DNA of 64,000 nucleotides from Citrobacter koseri ATCC BAA-895 (GCF_000018045.1 NC_009792.1:2232001-2296000), one strand, 5' to 3'. Shown: positions 33,893 through 43,116, counted from the stretch's first letter. Numbers and translations are program-made. The notes: generated by a model not told the origin, from the sequence alone.

Positions 33893-35674
33893 TTATTTTA
33901 TTTCCAGCGTTTTCGAGTTCAGCGTCAGCACCTGATTGACACGATCGAATGCCATGATTACCGGCGGCGGCAGCGTCGGAGACATCGTGGCGTTAACGCT
34001 ACAGGCCAGCCAGTGAGTGCCCGGCGTGAGCGTCGTGCCGAGACAGGGGATCTCTCCAGGAGAGGCATACAGAATGTTGCTGTTCGGCGGGGTGGTGACG
34101 ACCAGCGGCTGGCGTTCAGCCAGCAAATCCTCGATCTGACACACGCCGGAAGTGGTACTGAGAGTCAGCCCGTTTTTTGCCATTCGGGTCGTCGTCAGAT
34201 GATGGCGATTCAGTGCGAATCCGCCTTCCACGCAGTCGAGCGTGCGTGGGGTTACAACGCGATGTAGCCGGAGATGCCCCTGCTCATGCGGAATAAGCCA
34301 GGTGGTGACGCTGACATCCGGCCAGGGGCGCCAGACGCTTCGAAGCCACGCTGGCGTCATCTCCACCGCATCACACTCGCGACGCCCGCGCCAGTAGCCG
34401 TCCTGCTCGCTGAACATCAGCATCGAGTCACAGGCAGCATGGTTCAGACCATACACGCCGCGTTCAAGGGTGAAACCAAAGTGGCTGGAATAGGCGAACT
34501 TGCAGTATTTGGCGTCGAAATTGACGAAGTTATTGCGATCGTACTGCCCGGACATCAGCATCCAGACGTGATGGTTATCCTCCGCATGAACAATAAACTG
34601 CCCGGCTTCCGCTATCGGGTGAACCGTCTCCAGCGCGGGCAATGGCGCGGGTTCCGCCTGCCAGAACGCACTCTCTTGCGGCAGCGCCAGAATCAGCAAT
34701 GCCTTACATGCCCAGTACGGCGAACCGGGGCTGTTGTAATCTTCGGTCATCACCAGATTCGGGTATGTGTACCCCAGCGTGAACAAACCATCCGGGCCGA
34801 TAAACGGTTGGCTCATCCACCAGTCGATATGCCGCAGGATCAGCCCTTTGATAACCGGTACGCTAAACACATCCAGCCCGGTATATGCCACCGCGCTCCA
34901 GAATGCGACCTGTACGAAGCGATAAGTCAGGCTACGGCCAAAGGGGATCGCATTGCCGTCACCGGTAAAGTAATGGATATAATCTTTCGCGAACTGACGC
35001 GCGCGCTGACGATAGCGCAGGCAACGTTCGGGATCAGCATCCTGCATAAAGTGGCTGTACAGCAGGCTGTAAAAGTGAAACCCGCTGGAGATGTAGTAGT
35101 CGCGCGGCTTACCGGCGCCATCGGCGTACCAGCCGTTGCCAAGCCAGAACGGTTCAATGGCATTCAGATGCTTATCAATCACCATCATGTCGTAATGCCG
35201 CCCGACGCACTTAAGCCCCACCTGCACCAGCACCGGGAAGAAATGCCAGTTGTTATCGGGGATCTGAATGTCGGCGCTCTGGCGTAACCAGCGCTCCAGA
35301 TTGTTTTGCTCGTCGATGGAGAGCGCTGACCAAAGCCCCGTTCCCGGTAACGCCAGCGCCAGGCCAAACGCCGCCATTTCGACGCATCGCTGATCGTTAT
35401 CCGCCAGGGAGCCCCAGTAGTCAGGATGTTCGGGATCGCAGCCGTGACGAATACCGTCGATAAACGTCTCGCGAAAATCATCGGCTTCGCCACCGCTCAG
35501 TAACGGCGCCAGCAGCCACAACAGACGAGAGAAACCCTCCATTCCGGCGACATCCGCCGGATAGTGTGCAGACGTTTCTCCGGCGTCCAGACGCGTGTTT
35601 CCTCGCCTCAAATGGGGGACGGCTGACGCCAGCCATTGTTGCGCCAGTCCGACGTATTCTTGCCTTATTCGCAT
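33893..35674 (-). CDS. DUF2264 domain protein, predicted carbohydrate-active enzyme
   Basis: The start is set at 35674 (MRIRQEYVGLAQQW) because GAGG lies 7 bp upstream; the frame stays open to 35791 but that extension has no ribosome site. The 593-residue product belongs to DUF2264, found in sugar-utilisation loci. The N-terminal two thirds look like an (alpha/alpha) toroid (YYISSGFHFYSLLYSHF, NWHFFPVLVQVGLK). The C-terminal part is beta-rich (about 400-590). Activity is not established here; a glycoside hydrolase or lyase role on uronic acid-containing sugars would fit the GH88 partner. No signal peptide is seen. Confidence 0.82.
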   Translation of the reverse strand: MRIRQEYVGLAQQWLASAVPHLRRGNTRLDAGETSAHYPADVAGMEGFSRLLWLLAPLLSGGEADDFRETFIDGIRHGCDPEHPDYWGSLADNDQRCVEMAAFGLALALPGTGLWSALSIDEQNNLERWLRQSADIQIPDNNWHFFPVLVQVGLKCVGRHYDMMVIDKHLNAIEPFWLGNGWYADGAGKPRDYYISSGFHFYSLLYSHFMQDADPERCLRYRQRARQFAKDYIHYFTGDGNAIPFGRSLTYRFVQVAFWSAVAYTGLDVFSVPVIKGLILRHIDWWMSQPFIGPDGLFTLGYTYPNLVMTEDYNSPGSPYWACKALLILALPQESAFWQAEPAPLPALETVHPIAEAGQFIVHAEDNHHVWMLMSGQYDRNNFVNFDAKYCKFAYSSHFGFTLERGVYGLNHAACDSMLMFSEQDGYWRGRRECDAVEMTPAWLRSVWRPWPDVSVTTWLIPHEQGHLRLHRVVTPRTLDCVEGGFALNRHHLTTTRMAKNGLTLSTTSGVCQIEDLLAERQPLVVTTPPNSNILYASPGEIPCLGTTLTPGTHWLACSVNATMSPTLPPPVIMAFDRVNQVLTLNSKTLEIK

Positions 35675-35738
35675 AATGAAACCTCGTTTCATTTGATAAA
35701 TGTTGGACGCATAATAAGGATTCAGACGGACAGACAAA

Positions 35739-35754
35739 TGTGATAATTGTCGTA
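35739..35754. promoter_or_regulatory. Possible CRP site in the AraC/DUF2264 divergent region
   Basis: TGTGA-TAATTG-TCGTA has a perfect left half and a partial right half. It is 65-80 bp upstream of the DUF2264 start, where catabolite control of a sugar operon would be expected. Confidence 0.35.
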
Positions 35755-35800
35755 TTTTCGGACAACGTCGGTGATGAATAACAACATTCATCCTCTTTTA

Positions 35801-35832
35801 GTGACAAAAATTCGATTAGAGTGATAAAAATT
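35801..35832. promoter_or_regulatory. Direct repeat with 20-bp phase, candidate AraC-regulator operator
   Basis: GTGACAAAAATT (35801-35812) and GTGATAAAAATT (35821-35832) are identical at 11 of 12 bases and spaced by exactly two helical turns. AraC-type activators usually bind such direct repeats. The pair is between the divergent DUF2264 operon and the araC-type gene. Confidence 0.45.
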
Positions 35833-35867
35833 TAAGTTTATTCACATTGCGGGAGGGGCGGGCAGAA

Positions 35868-36716
35868 ATGCAGCGAATGGAAGACAGCAGTTATCTTGAG
35901 AATATCAACCTCAACGATAAGTCGATTTACTTTAACCGCATGAAGAATATGCCTGCCAACTACTACCACTGGCATCAGTGTGTGGAGATCCTGTCAGTTT
36001 CTCAGGGAGTTGGCATCGCGCTAATGGAGCACCAGCAGTACACCGTTAAGCCGGGGCGTATTTTTATTTTTCCGCCGGGAAAGCTGCATAAGGTGTTTGT
36101 CGAGCAGGACGATCGTAATGTTTATCACCGTACAACGCTGCATTTTAATGGCTCAATTATTGAACAGTACCTGCGGGATTTTCCGCGTCAGCAAATGTTG
36201 CTGCGTCAGCTCTGCGGTCGGGGAGAAAAGGCGCGGGTATTTGATGTCGGCGACGTACAGCCGGTGATTGAAACGCTGCTGAGCCGTTTTGAAACGCTGG
36301 TAAAAAGCAAAACGTTCAGCGTCAGCGACAGCGCATTTCTGGTGATGCAGATTATCAGCCTGCTGCCGCATCAGGAGCAGGCGACGGGATACAATACCTT
36401 TTCGGTCAGTATTATCCGTTGGATAGAAACCCATTTTCACCAGCGCTGCTCGCTGGACGATATCGCCCACGAGATGGGCTGCTCACGCGGACATGCCTCA
36501 CGCCGCTTTCACGAGGAAACGGGCGGCACCATTCAGGAGTATCTGATGATGCGCCGTATCCGTCAGGCATGTGAATTGCTGTTGCACACCAACAGCTCAG
36601 TGCGTGAGATTGCCGAACAGGTCGGTTTCTCCGAGTACGCCTGGTTTATTACCTGTTTTCGCAAGAATATGGGTAAAACGCCGTTGCAATATCGCAAAAC
36701 GTATTCCCCCGCCTAG
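35868..36716 (+). CDS. AraC-family regulator of the adjacent sugar operon
   Basis: The start is taken at ATG 35868, behind GGAGG; an upstream TTG at 35847 in the same frame is less likely. The 282-residue product has an N-terminal cupin-type sensing domain (HWHQCVEILSVSQG, FIFPPGKLHKVFVEQD). The C-terminal double helix-turn-helix is complete (CSLDDIAHEMGCSRGHASRRF and SVREIAEQVGFSEYAWFITCFRKNMGKTPLQYRK). It diverges from the DUF2264-symporter-GH88-porin operon with 193 bp between. It most likely activates that operon in response to an imported uronide. Confidence 0.9.
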   Translation: MQRMEDSSYLENINLNDKSIYFNRMKNMPANYYHWHQCVEILSVSQGVGIALMEHQQYTVKPGRIFIFPPGKLHKVFVEQDDRNVYHRTTLHFNGSIIEQYLRDFPRQQMLLRQLCGRGEKARVFDVGDVQPVIETLLSRFETLVKSKTFSVSDSAFLVMQIISLLPHQEQATGYNTFSVSIIRWIETHFHQRCSLDDIAHEMGCSRGHASRRFHEETGGTIQEYLMMRRIRQACELLLHTNSSVREIAEQVGFSEYAWFITCFRKNMGKTPLQYRKTYSPA

Positions 36717-36738
36717 TTCCCACGCTGGATGGCCTGGC

Positions 36739-36772
36739 CTGTAGGCCGGATAAGGCGAAGCCGCCATCCGGC
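36739..36772. repeat. Single REP element between the AraC-type gene and nei
   Basis: CTGTAGGCCGGATAAGGCG...GCCGCCATCCGGC lies in the 67-bp gap between convergent stops. It may act as the mRNA 3' border of both. Confidence 0.85.
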
Positions 36773-36783
36773 GCGTTGACGAA

Positions 36784-37575
36784 TTACGTCTGGCAGTGTG
36801 GACACCAGTAGAACGGGCGCGAGGAGAGCGTCGTTTTCTCAATAATGCCGCCGCAGCGCTCGCAGGCTTCGCCGTCCCGGTGGAACACCTTAAAGCGAAA
36901 CAGCGCGCCGTGATGCGTGTTCTCATCCGCCTGACCGCGCGTGGTATAAGAAAGGCGCGGGATATCGAGCAGCGCATGAGATAACGCCTCCAGCTGTTGG
37001 TCACTGAGATCTTTCGCCTTATGCTGCCCCGTCAGCCCTACCTGCCAGAGAATTTCCACACGCAGATAGTTGCCCAGCCCGGCGAGAAACGCCTGATCCA
37101 GCAACAGCCCGGAAAACTGACGATTACGAAAACGCGCAGAGAGCAGACGCGCTTTTACATCACTGGGCGTCAGCCGCGGGTCCAGCACGTCCGGCCCGAC
37201 GCGTTGCAGAAACGGGTGGGTGGCGAGCTGTTCCGGCGTCAACATTTCAATGTCGGACGCGCTGTAAAGCAGAATGGTTTTATCCGCCGTTTGCAGGTTA
37301 ACGCGTAATACCCGGGTGGTTGCCGGGATGTTCCCCGTCTCCACTACTCGCCATACGCCATACAACTGGTTATGGCTGTAGAGCGTCAGCCCCTGCGAAA
37401 AGTGGGTCAGCAACGCTTTCCCCCGCGTTTCGATATGGGTGACCGTCTGCCCAATCAGCGGCGATTCATACGGTTTTAACTGCGAAAAGGCAAACCAGAC
37501 GTCCGTCAACGGTTTGCCTTTTATCGCCGCCTCCAGGTTATCCGCCGCACGACGGATCTCCGGGCCTTCAGGCAT
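36784..37575 (-). CDS. nei: Endonuclease VIII (DNA glycosylase/AP lyase)
   Basis: The 263-residue protein is a full-length Nei. The catalytic N-terminal Pro after removal of Met and the following Glu are in [15 protein letters not shown], with Lys53 in the THFSQGL region. The helix-two-turn-helix is [10 protein letters not shown]. The C-terminal zinc finger [25 protein letters not shown] is intact. It removes oxidised pyrimidines. It lies 15 bp after pcp at the end of the 5-oxoproline operon, so it may be co-transcribed with metabolic genes, as with pxpABC in E. coli. Confidence 0.97.
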
Positions 37576-37589
37576 AGTTCTGTCCTTTG

Positions 37590-38234
37590 TTAGTGAGTTG
37601 CTCCGCCTGTTACTGCAATGTCAGTTTCCACATGAAGCGCTGTGACAATGGCGATTTCCAACGCCTGACGCACCGTTTCCGCCGCCATGCTGGGCGCACC
37701 AGGATGTGCCGCCGCCTGTTCCGGCAGATAAGGAATATGGATAAATCCACCCTTCACGTCCTGAATATCGCGCAATTTATGCAACAGTCCATACATTACG
37801 TGGTTGCAGACAAAAGTGCCTGCGGTCTGAGAGACCGATGCCGGAATCCCCGCTTCGCGCATCGCCGAGACCATCGCTTTGATCGGCAGCGTGCTAAACC
37901 AGGCTGCCGGGCCTTCCGCCACGATGGGCTCATCAACTGGCTGCCTGCCGCGATTATCGGGGATACGCGCATCGTCAATATTAATCGCCACGCGCTCCAC
38001 GGTAATATCCGTGCGCCCTCCGGCCTGCCCTATCGCCAGCACCAGCACCGGGGATAACGCGTCAATCGCCGCATTCAGCACGGTGAGAGAGTCGCCAAAG
38101 ACGCAAGGGAGCTGGCGGGCCACCACGCGACACCCTGCGATAATAGCATTGTCGAGACGCGAGACCACTTCCCAGGAAGGGTTAACCTGCTCGCCGCCGA
38201 AGGGTTCAAACCCGGTGATTAATACCGTCTTCAT
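37590..38234 (-). CDS. pcp: Pyroglutamyl-peptidase I (pyrrolidone-carboxylate peptidase)
   Basis: The 214-residue protein has the family length and begins [20 protein letters not shown]. The active-site Cys is in [15 protein letters not shown] (near residue 144), the Glu near residue 80 and the His in [10 protein letters not shown]. It removes N-terminal pyroglutamate from peptides, giving free 5-oxoproline. The gene is next to the putative 5-oxoproline transporter and pxpABC, so the whole route from pyroglutamyl peptides to glutamate is coded in one operon. E. coli K-12 lacks pcp at this site. Confidence 0.95.
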
Positions 38235-38243
38235 CCTTCCTCC

Positions 38244-39239
38244 TTACAGAAACATCAGGAAATACATCAGAAACACGTTAACCAACAGCAGCACAATACC
38301 GGTCGGCACCTGCGCTTTGATCACCGCATTTTTATCCGGCAGTTCCAGCAGCGCCGCAGGCACGATATTAAAGTTTGCCGCCATCGGCGTCATCAGCGTT
38401 CCGCAGTAGCCGGAGAACATGCCGATTGCCGCCATCACCGCCGGGTTCCCGCCATGTTGCAGCACCAGGATTGGAATCCCAATCCCCGCCGTCACAATCG
38501 GGAATGCGGCAAAGGCGTTCCCCATCACCATCGTCAGTAGCGCCATACCGATGGTGTAGACCGCCACGGCGATAAAACGGCTATCGACGGCAAGATATTC
38601 CTGGGTGAGATACGAAATTCCACTGCCGACGCCTGCCGCGGTAAATAACAGCCCTAACGTGGCGAGGATCTGCGGTAAAATGAACGCCCAACCGATGGAA
38701 TCCAGCAGACGACGCGCTTCCTGAATCGGCTGGTGCACCTTCTCATGCGTCATCTTTATCGCCATCCCCAGACCAATCAATGACCCCGCAGTCATGGAAA
38801 ACAGCGTCACCAGCGTGGCGTGATTGCCCGGCCCGAACAGCGCCTCCTGCAATCCGGGAACATGGTTGAACATAAGCACGCCGATCACCGTGACCACCGG
38901 GATTGCCAGCGCCGGATAAAACAGGCGGTTGCCCAGACGACTGGCGCTTTCCTCACGCTGTTCGCGAGTTCGCTGGTGATAGCTTCCGAGCTTCACGCCG
39001 CCAAAACCGGCAATCAGCGCCATCACCACCACCGCCCCACCGACGGCGATGTTAACCATGCGTTTGTCGCCCACCAGCTGATAAGTCCAGTCGCCGAGCA
39101 GGAACAGTACGCCATAAACGCCCCAGAATAACCCCGTCGTCAGGCGACGCGGGTTGGCTTTGTCCTGCCACGACATGACGGCGACAATCAACAGCACCAC
39201 ACCGGCCAGCCAATAGAGATAGCTTTGTTGAAAATTCAT
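38244..39239 (-). CDS. DUF979 membrane protein, putative 5-oxoproline permease subunit
   Basis: The 331-residue integral membrane protein has about nine hydrophobic segments. The Gly/Pro-rich re-entrant-like loop VMGNAFAAFPIVTAGIGIPIL is typical of DUF979. DUF969 and DUF979 are nearly always adjacent and cluster with pxpABC or pcp in many bacteria. From that, uptake of 5-oxoproline (pyroglutamate) has been proposed; I know of no decisive transport assay. It overlaps the DUF969 gene by 4 bp and lies 9 bp before pcp. Confidence 0.82.
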   Translation of the reverse strand: MNFQQSYLYWLAGVVLLIVAVMSWQDKANPRRLTTGLFWGVYGVLFLLGDWTYQLVGDKRMVNIAVGGAVVVMALIAGFGGVKLGSYHQRTREQREESASRLGNRLFYPALAIPVVTVIGVLMFNHVPGLQEALFGPGNHATLVTLFSMTAGSLIGLGMAIKMTHEKVHQPIQEARRLLDSIGWAFILPQILATLGLLFTAAGVGSGISYLTQEYLAVDSRFIAVAVYTIGMALLTMVMGNAFAAFPIVTAGIGIPILVLQHGGNPAVMAAIGMFSGYCGTLMTPMAANFNIVPAALLELPDKNAVIKAQVPTGIVLLLVNVFLMYFLMFL

Positions 39240-39961
39240 TTCGCCTCTCCTTTGCTCATCGCCGCGCTGACTTTCGCCACTTCACGTTGCAGATAATTGT
39301 CCAGACGCCACAGGCGCGCGCCGTGAATCAGAAAAGCGCAGATCGCCGTCGGAATCCCCCACAGCGCAATATGCAGCGGCTCGGTCTGAATCCCGCCGGA
39401 CTCCAGCATGAAGTTGTGCATAAAGATGATGGCGCCAAAAGCCACGAAAATGTCTTCGCCAAAAAACAGCCCGACGTTATCGGTGGCTGCTGACATTGCC
39501 CGCAGCCGGTAGCGAACCGTGCCTGGCAGTTCCCCGTGTATTTTCTCTGCCGCCCCTTCCGCCATCGGCGCCAGCAACGGACGCACCATTTGCGGATGGC
39601 CGCCGAGACTGGTCAGCCCCAGCGCTGCCGTCGCTTCGCGGACAAACAGATAGACAATCAGCAGACGTCCTGCCGTGGCGCTGCGGATTTTCGCGATCCA
39701 CGCCTGCGCGCGCTCTTTGAGCCCGTGACGTTCCAGCAGACCGATAACCGCCAGCGGAATCAGCAGAATAAAGGGCAGGTTACGGGTATTGAGGAACCCT
39801 TCACCCAGTTTTTCGAGGATCGTGGCGATCGGCATCTGCGCCGCCAGTCCCGTGACGATCCCGGCAATAATGACCACTAATACCGGGTTAAAGCGTAAAA
39901 GAAATCCAGCCACAATGACGGCGATACCCATCAGTGGCCAGAGAGAAATTGCGTCTCCCAT
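39236..39961 (-). CDS. DUF969 membrane protein, putative partner subunit of the 5-oxoproline permease
   Basis: The 241-residue protein has about six membrane segments and the DUF969 signatures LWPLMGIAVIVAGFLLRFNPV and REATAALGLTSLGGHPQMVRPL. Together with DUF979 it would form a two-subunit carrier in the inner membrane. It is separated from pxpA by 79 bp, which could hold an internal promoter. The exact ligand is inferred from gene neighbours. Confidence 0.82.
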   Translation of the reverse strand: MGDAISLWPLMGIAVIVAGFLLRFNPVLVVIIAGIVTGLAAQMPIATILEKLGEGFLNTRNLPFILLIPLAVIGLLERHGLKERAQAWIAKIRSATAGRLLIVYLFVREATAALGLTSLGGHPQMVRPLLAPMAEGAAEKIHGELPGTVRYRLRAMSAATDNVGLFFGEDIFVAFGAIIFMHNFMLESGGIQTEPLHIALWGIPTAICAFLIHGARLWRLDNYLQREVAKVSAAMSKGEAK

Positions 39962-40040
39962 GATCCGTTCCTGTCAGTCGTGTTGCGTTGTTTTTATTTG
40001 CACAGCGCCTCTTCGGGCACTGTGTCAGCCTGGTTATTGG

Positions 40041-40775
40041 TTATGCCATAATCCTGATACTGCGTTCTTCAAACGCCGCGCGCAAACGACGGGCAAAAGC
40101 GAGTGCGTGCTCGCCGTCGCCGTGAATACATACCGTTTGCGCCACAACGTTCGCCCATTCACCGGTAATGCTTTTCACTCTACCGGATTCCACCATGCCC
40201 AGCGTTTGCGCCAACGCGTGTTCTTCGTCTTCTACCAGCGCGCCCGGCTGGGTTCGCGGCACCAGGCTGCCGTCAGCCTGATACCCCCGATCGGCAAAAA
40301 CTTCCTGACGCGTCGTCAGGCCATAATGCTCGCCTGCGCGAATCAGTTCGCTACCCGCCAGCCCGACCAGAATCAGCGACGGATCGCAGGCATGTACCGC
40401 TCTGGCGATGGCATCCGCCAGCTGTGGATCTTTCGCCGCCTGGTTGTACAACATACCGTGCGGTTTGACATGACGCATAACGCCGCCTTCCGCGCGGGCT
40501 ATCGCCGCCAGCGCGCCGATCTGGTACAGCGTCTGGGCGTAGACGGTTTCCGGCAGTAACGTCATGGCGGTGCGGCCAAAGTTTTCCCGGTCAGGGAAAC
40601 TGGGATGCGCGCCAATCGCTACGCCGTTTTTCAGCGCTTCGCGCACGCTCGCCAGCATGGTTTGCGCATCGCCCGCGTGAAATCCGCAGGCGATGTTGGC
40701 GGATGACACCAGTTGCAGTAACGCCGCATCGCTGGCGCACCCTTCTCCTAAGTCTGCGTTAAGATCAATGTTCAT
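40041..40775 (-). CDS. pxpA: 5-oxoprolinase (ATP-hydrolysing) subunit A
   Basis: The 244-residue LamB/YcsF-family protein (YbgL in E. coli) starts MNIDLNADLGEGCASD and contains NIACGFHAGDA and RHVKPHGMLYN. With PxpB and PxpC it opens 5-oxoproline to L-glutamate at the cost of ATP. 5-Oxoproline forms spontaneously from glutamine and glutamate. Its start overlaps the pxpC end by 11 bp. Full length and ordinary composition. Confidence 0.95.
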   Translation of the reverse strand: MNIDLNADLGEGCASDAALLQLVSSANIACGFHAGDAQTMLASVREALKNGVAIGAHPSFPDRENFGRTAMTLLPETVYAQTLYQIGALAAIARAEGGVMRHVKPHGMLYNQAAKDPQLADAIARAVHACDPSLILVGLAGSELIRAGEHYGLTTRQEVFADRGYQADGSLVPRTQPGALVEDEEHALAQTLGMVESGRVKSITGEWANVVAQTVCIHGDGEHALAFARRLRAAFEERSIRIMA

Positions 40776-41697
40776 CGTTGAGTCGCCATGTTAACTGTTC
40801 CAGATAACGCTGCTGATCGTGACGCGCCTTAAGCGCCTCCTCCAGCGTACACTGAACAAAATGGATCGGTTGCCCGAGAGGGATCTGCGCCAGATGATAC
40901 ATATCCGCCTCAATGATGCAGGCGATACGCGGGTAGCCGCCGGTGGTCTGGGCATCGTTCATCAGCACGATCGGCTGACCATTATGCGGCACCTGAATAA
41001 CGCCCGGCAGCAGCCCGTGCGACAGTAACTCACGTTCAGTGGTCCGTTTCAGCGGTTGCCCCTGCAAACGATAGCCCATACGATTACTTTGCGGGCTAAG
41101 CTGCCACGGCGAGCGCCAGAACGCCTCCTGCGAGGCCGCTTCAAACTCCTGGTATTCCGGGCCAGGCAACGCGCGAATCCGGTTCCCCCACAGCAGCTGT
41201 TTAACGCCCTGCGGGCCGCTGAACTGGCGTTCTGACCTTCCTGTCGCCAGCCGATCGCCATCTTTTAATAAGCGCCCTTCCAGCCCGCCAATGCCGACTT
41301 TCAGATCGGTGCTGCACGACCCCATCACTTCAGGCACGTCAATGCCGCCCGCCACGGCCAGATAGCTGCGCATTCCGTGGAGCGGGCGCTTCAGCGCCAG
41401 ACGCTGCCCCGCTTTCACCGGCAGCCGCCAGCCGGTCCAGACCGGTTGGTCGTCCAGACGAGCCTCACACCCGGCGCCGGTCAATGCAAACCAGCCGTCG
41501 GATTCAAATTCCACCACCAGTTGGCCGAGCGTAATCTCCAGCGCCGGAGCACTGGCGTCATTCCCCACCAGCAGGTTCGCGATATGCAGCGCCGGTTTGT
41601 CCAGCGCGCCGCAATGGCTAATACCGGACTGACGATAGCCGTGTCGTCCTCCATCCTGCACTGAGGTGTACATACCCGCGCGAATAATGTTCAGCAT
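40765..41697 (-). CDS. pxpC: 5-oxoprolinase subunit C
   Basis: The 310-residue carboxyltransferase-like (biotin-dependent carboxylase AHS2) protein is E. coli YbgK. It opens MLNIIRAGMYTSVQDGGRHGYR and carries YLAVAGGIDVPEVMGS and the C-terminal QTTGGYPRIACI. It acts with PxpB as the part of 5-oxoprolinase resembling allophanate hydrolase subunits. It overlaps pxpB by 7 bp and pxpA by 11 bp. Confidence 0.95.
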   Translation of the reverse strand: MLNIIRAGMYTSVQDGGRHGYRQSGISHCGALDKPALHIANLLVGNDASAPALEITLGQLVVEFESDGWFALTGAGCEARLDDQPVWTGWRLPVKAGQRLALKRPLHGMRSYLAVAGGIDVPEVMGSCSTDLKVGIGGLEGRLLKDGDRLATGRSERQFSGPQGVKQLLWGNRIRALPGPEYQEFEAASQEAFWRSPWQLSPQSNRMGYRLQGQPLKRTTERELLSHGLLPGVIQVPHNGQPIVLMNDAQTTGGYPRIACIIEADMYHLAQIPLGQPIHFVQCTLEEALKARHDQQRYLEQLTWRLNDEH

Positions 41698-42347
41698 ACC
41701 CCCTCCTTCTGCGGGACAAAGCGTATGGTGTCGCCCGGACGTAACAGGATGGGCTCATCCCGCTGTGGGTCGAACAGCTTCAGCGGCGTATGGCCGATTA
41801 GTTGCCAGCCGCCCGGCGTCGGCAGAGGGTAAATCCCGGTTTGCAGGCCGCCAATCCCCACGGAACCAGCCGGAACAATCAGGCGCGGTTCTGCCCGTCT
41901 TGGCGTGTGTAATTGTTCCGGTAAGCCCCCGAGATACGGGAAGCCCGGCTGAAAACCTAAAAACCAGACGACGTACTCCACTGAAGCGTGCAGTTCAACC
42001 ACCTGCTTTTCGCTTAATCCGCTGTGTCGCGCCACCTCCGCCAGATCCGGGCCGCCCTCGCCGCCGTAGGTCACGGGAATTTCGATAAAGCGTGAATCAG
42101 GCTCCAGCGCCTCGCTCTCTTCCCACCAGCGCTGCAAACGTTCAATCGCATCCAGCGCCAGCGTCTGCGGCTCGCGCAGGATCACCGTGATATTGTTCAT
42201 ACCCGGAATTGCTTCAACAACATTCGGCATATCGACCAGACGCTGCGCCAGTCGCCAGATGCGTTTCTGGGATGCCAGCGTGACCGGCGGCTCAAGCTCC
42301 AGCACCACCGCCGTTTCACCTAACAGATAACAACGCGCTCGTTGCAC
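41691..42347 (-). CDS. pxpB: 5-oxoprolinase subunit B
   Basis: The 218-residue AHS1/KipI-type protein (E. coli YbgJ) starts with GTG at 42347, reading MQRARCYLLGETAVVLELEPP. It contains GFQPGFPYLGGLPEQLHTPRR and the end GDTIRFVPQKE. It pairs with PxpC. It lies 25 bp after ybgI, the first gene of the operon. Confidence 0.95.
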   Translation of the reverse strand: MQRARCYLLGETAVVLELEPPVTLASQKRIWRLAQRLVDMPNVVEAIPGMNNITVILREPQTLALDAIERLQRWWEESEALEPDSRFIEIPVTYGGEGGPDLAEVARHSGLSEKQVVELHASVEYVVWFLGFQPGFPYLGGLPEQLHTPRRAEPRLIVPAGSVGIGGLQTGIYPLPTPGGWQLIGHTPLKLFDPQRDEPILLRPGDTIRFVPQKEGVC

Positions 42348-42372
42348 TTTCGTCCCTCTCGTGTTTTATGCG

Positions 42373-43116
42373 TTATGCCGGATTAGGAATATCAATAAAG
42401 GTCACATCCAGACTCGTATTTTCAGTCAGCCATTCGCTTAACGCGCGAATACCGCCGCGCTCGGTGGCGTGGTGTCCGGCGGCATAGAAATGCAGCCCCT
42501 GTTCGCGGGCGGAGTGAATCGTCTGTTCAGAGACCTCGCCGGTAATAAACGCATCCACGCCAAAGCGCGCGGCGCTGTCGATAAAACTTTGCCCGCCACC
42601 GGTACACCAGGCCACACGCTGCACTTTTTCCGGCCCGGTATCGCCGCACCATAACGGTTTACGTCCCAGGCGCGCTTCAATCCACGAGGCCAGTTCCAGC
42701 CCCGGCACCGGCATTGATAACTCTCCCCACGGCACCAGCGGCTCGATTTCCCCCATCACGGTAATGCCAAGCAGCGCCGCCAGCTGCACGTTGTTTCCCA
42801 GTTCCGGGTGCGCATCCAACGGCAGATGCCAGCCATAGAGGTTAATGTCATTCGCCAGCAGCGTTTTCAGCCGGTTGCGTTTCATACCGCGAATGACCGG
42901 AGATTCCCCTTTCCAGAAGTAACCATGATGAACGATGACCGCATCAGCTTGCTGGCGTACCGCTTCATCCAGTAAGGCCTGGCTTGCCGTCACGCCGGTC
43001 ACGATTTTTTGCACCGTCTCTTTGCCTTCAACCTGTAAGCCATTCGGCGCGTAATCGCTGATGGCCGCGCTGTTCAGCTTTTCATTGATCAGTTGTTCCA
43101 GTTCGGTGTTTTTCAT
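42373..43116 (-). CDS. ybgI: YbgI, NIF3-like dinuclear metal protein
   Basis: The start MKNTELEQLINEKLN at 43116 gives 247 aa, identical in length to E. coli YbgI; the ORF extends six residues further but without conservation. The metal ligands are HHGYFW (His63, His64), D in PLDAHPE, and the C-terminal HHATERGG. The family forms a toroidal hexamer with two metals per subunit; a GTP cyclohydrolase-type activity is annotated but the cellular role is uncertain. It heads the pxp-pcp-nei operon and diverges from dtpD. Confidence 0.93.
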   Translation of the reverse strand: MKNTELEQLINEKLNSAAISDYAPNGLQVEGKETVQKIVTGVTASQALLDEAVRQQADAVIVHHGYFWKGESPVIRGMKRNRLKTLLANDINLYGWHLPLDAHPELGNNVQLAALLGITVMGEIEPLVPWGELSMPVPGLELASWIEARLGRKPLWCGDTGPEKVQRVAWCTGGGQSFIDSAARFGVDAFITGEVSEQTIHSAREQGLHFYAAGHHATERGGIRALSEWLTENTSLDVTFIDIPNPA

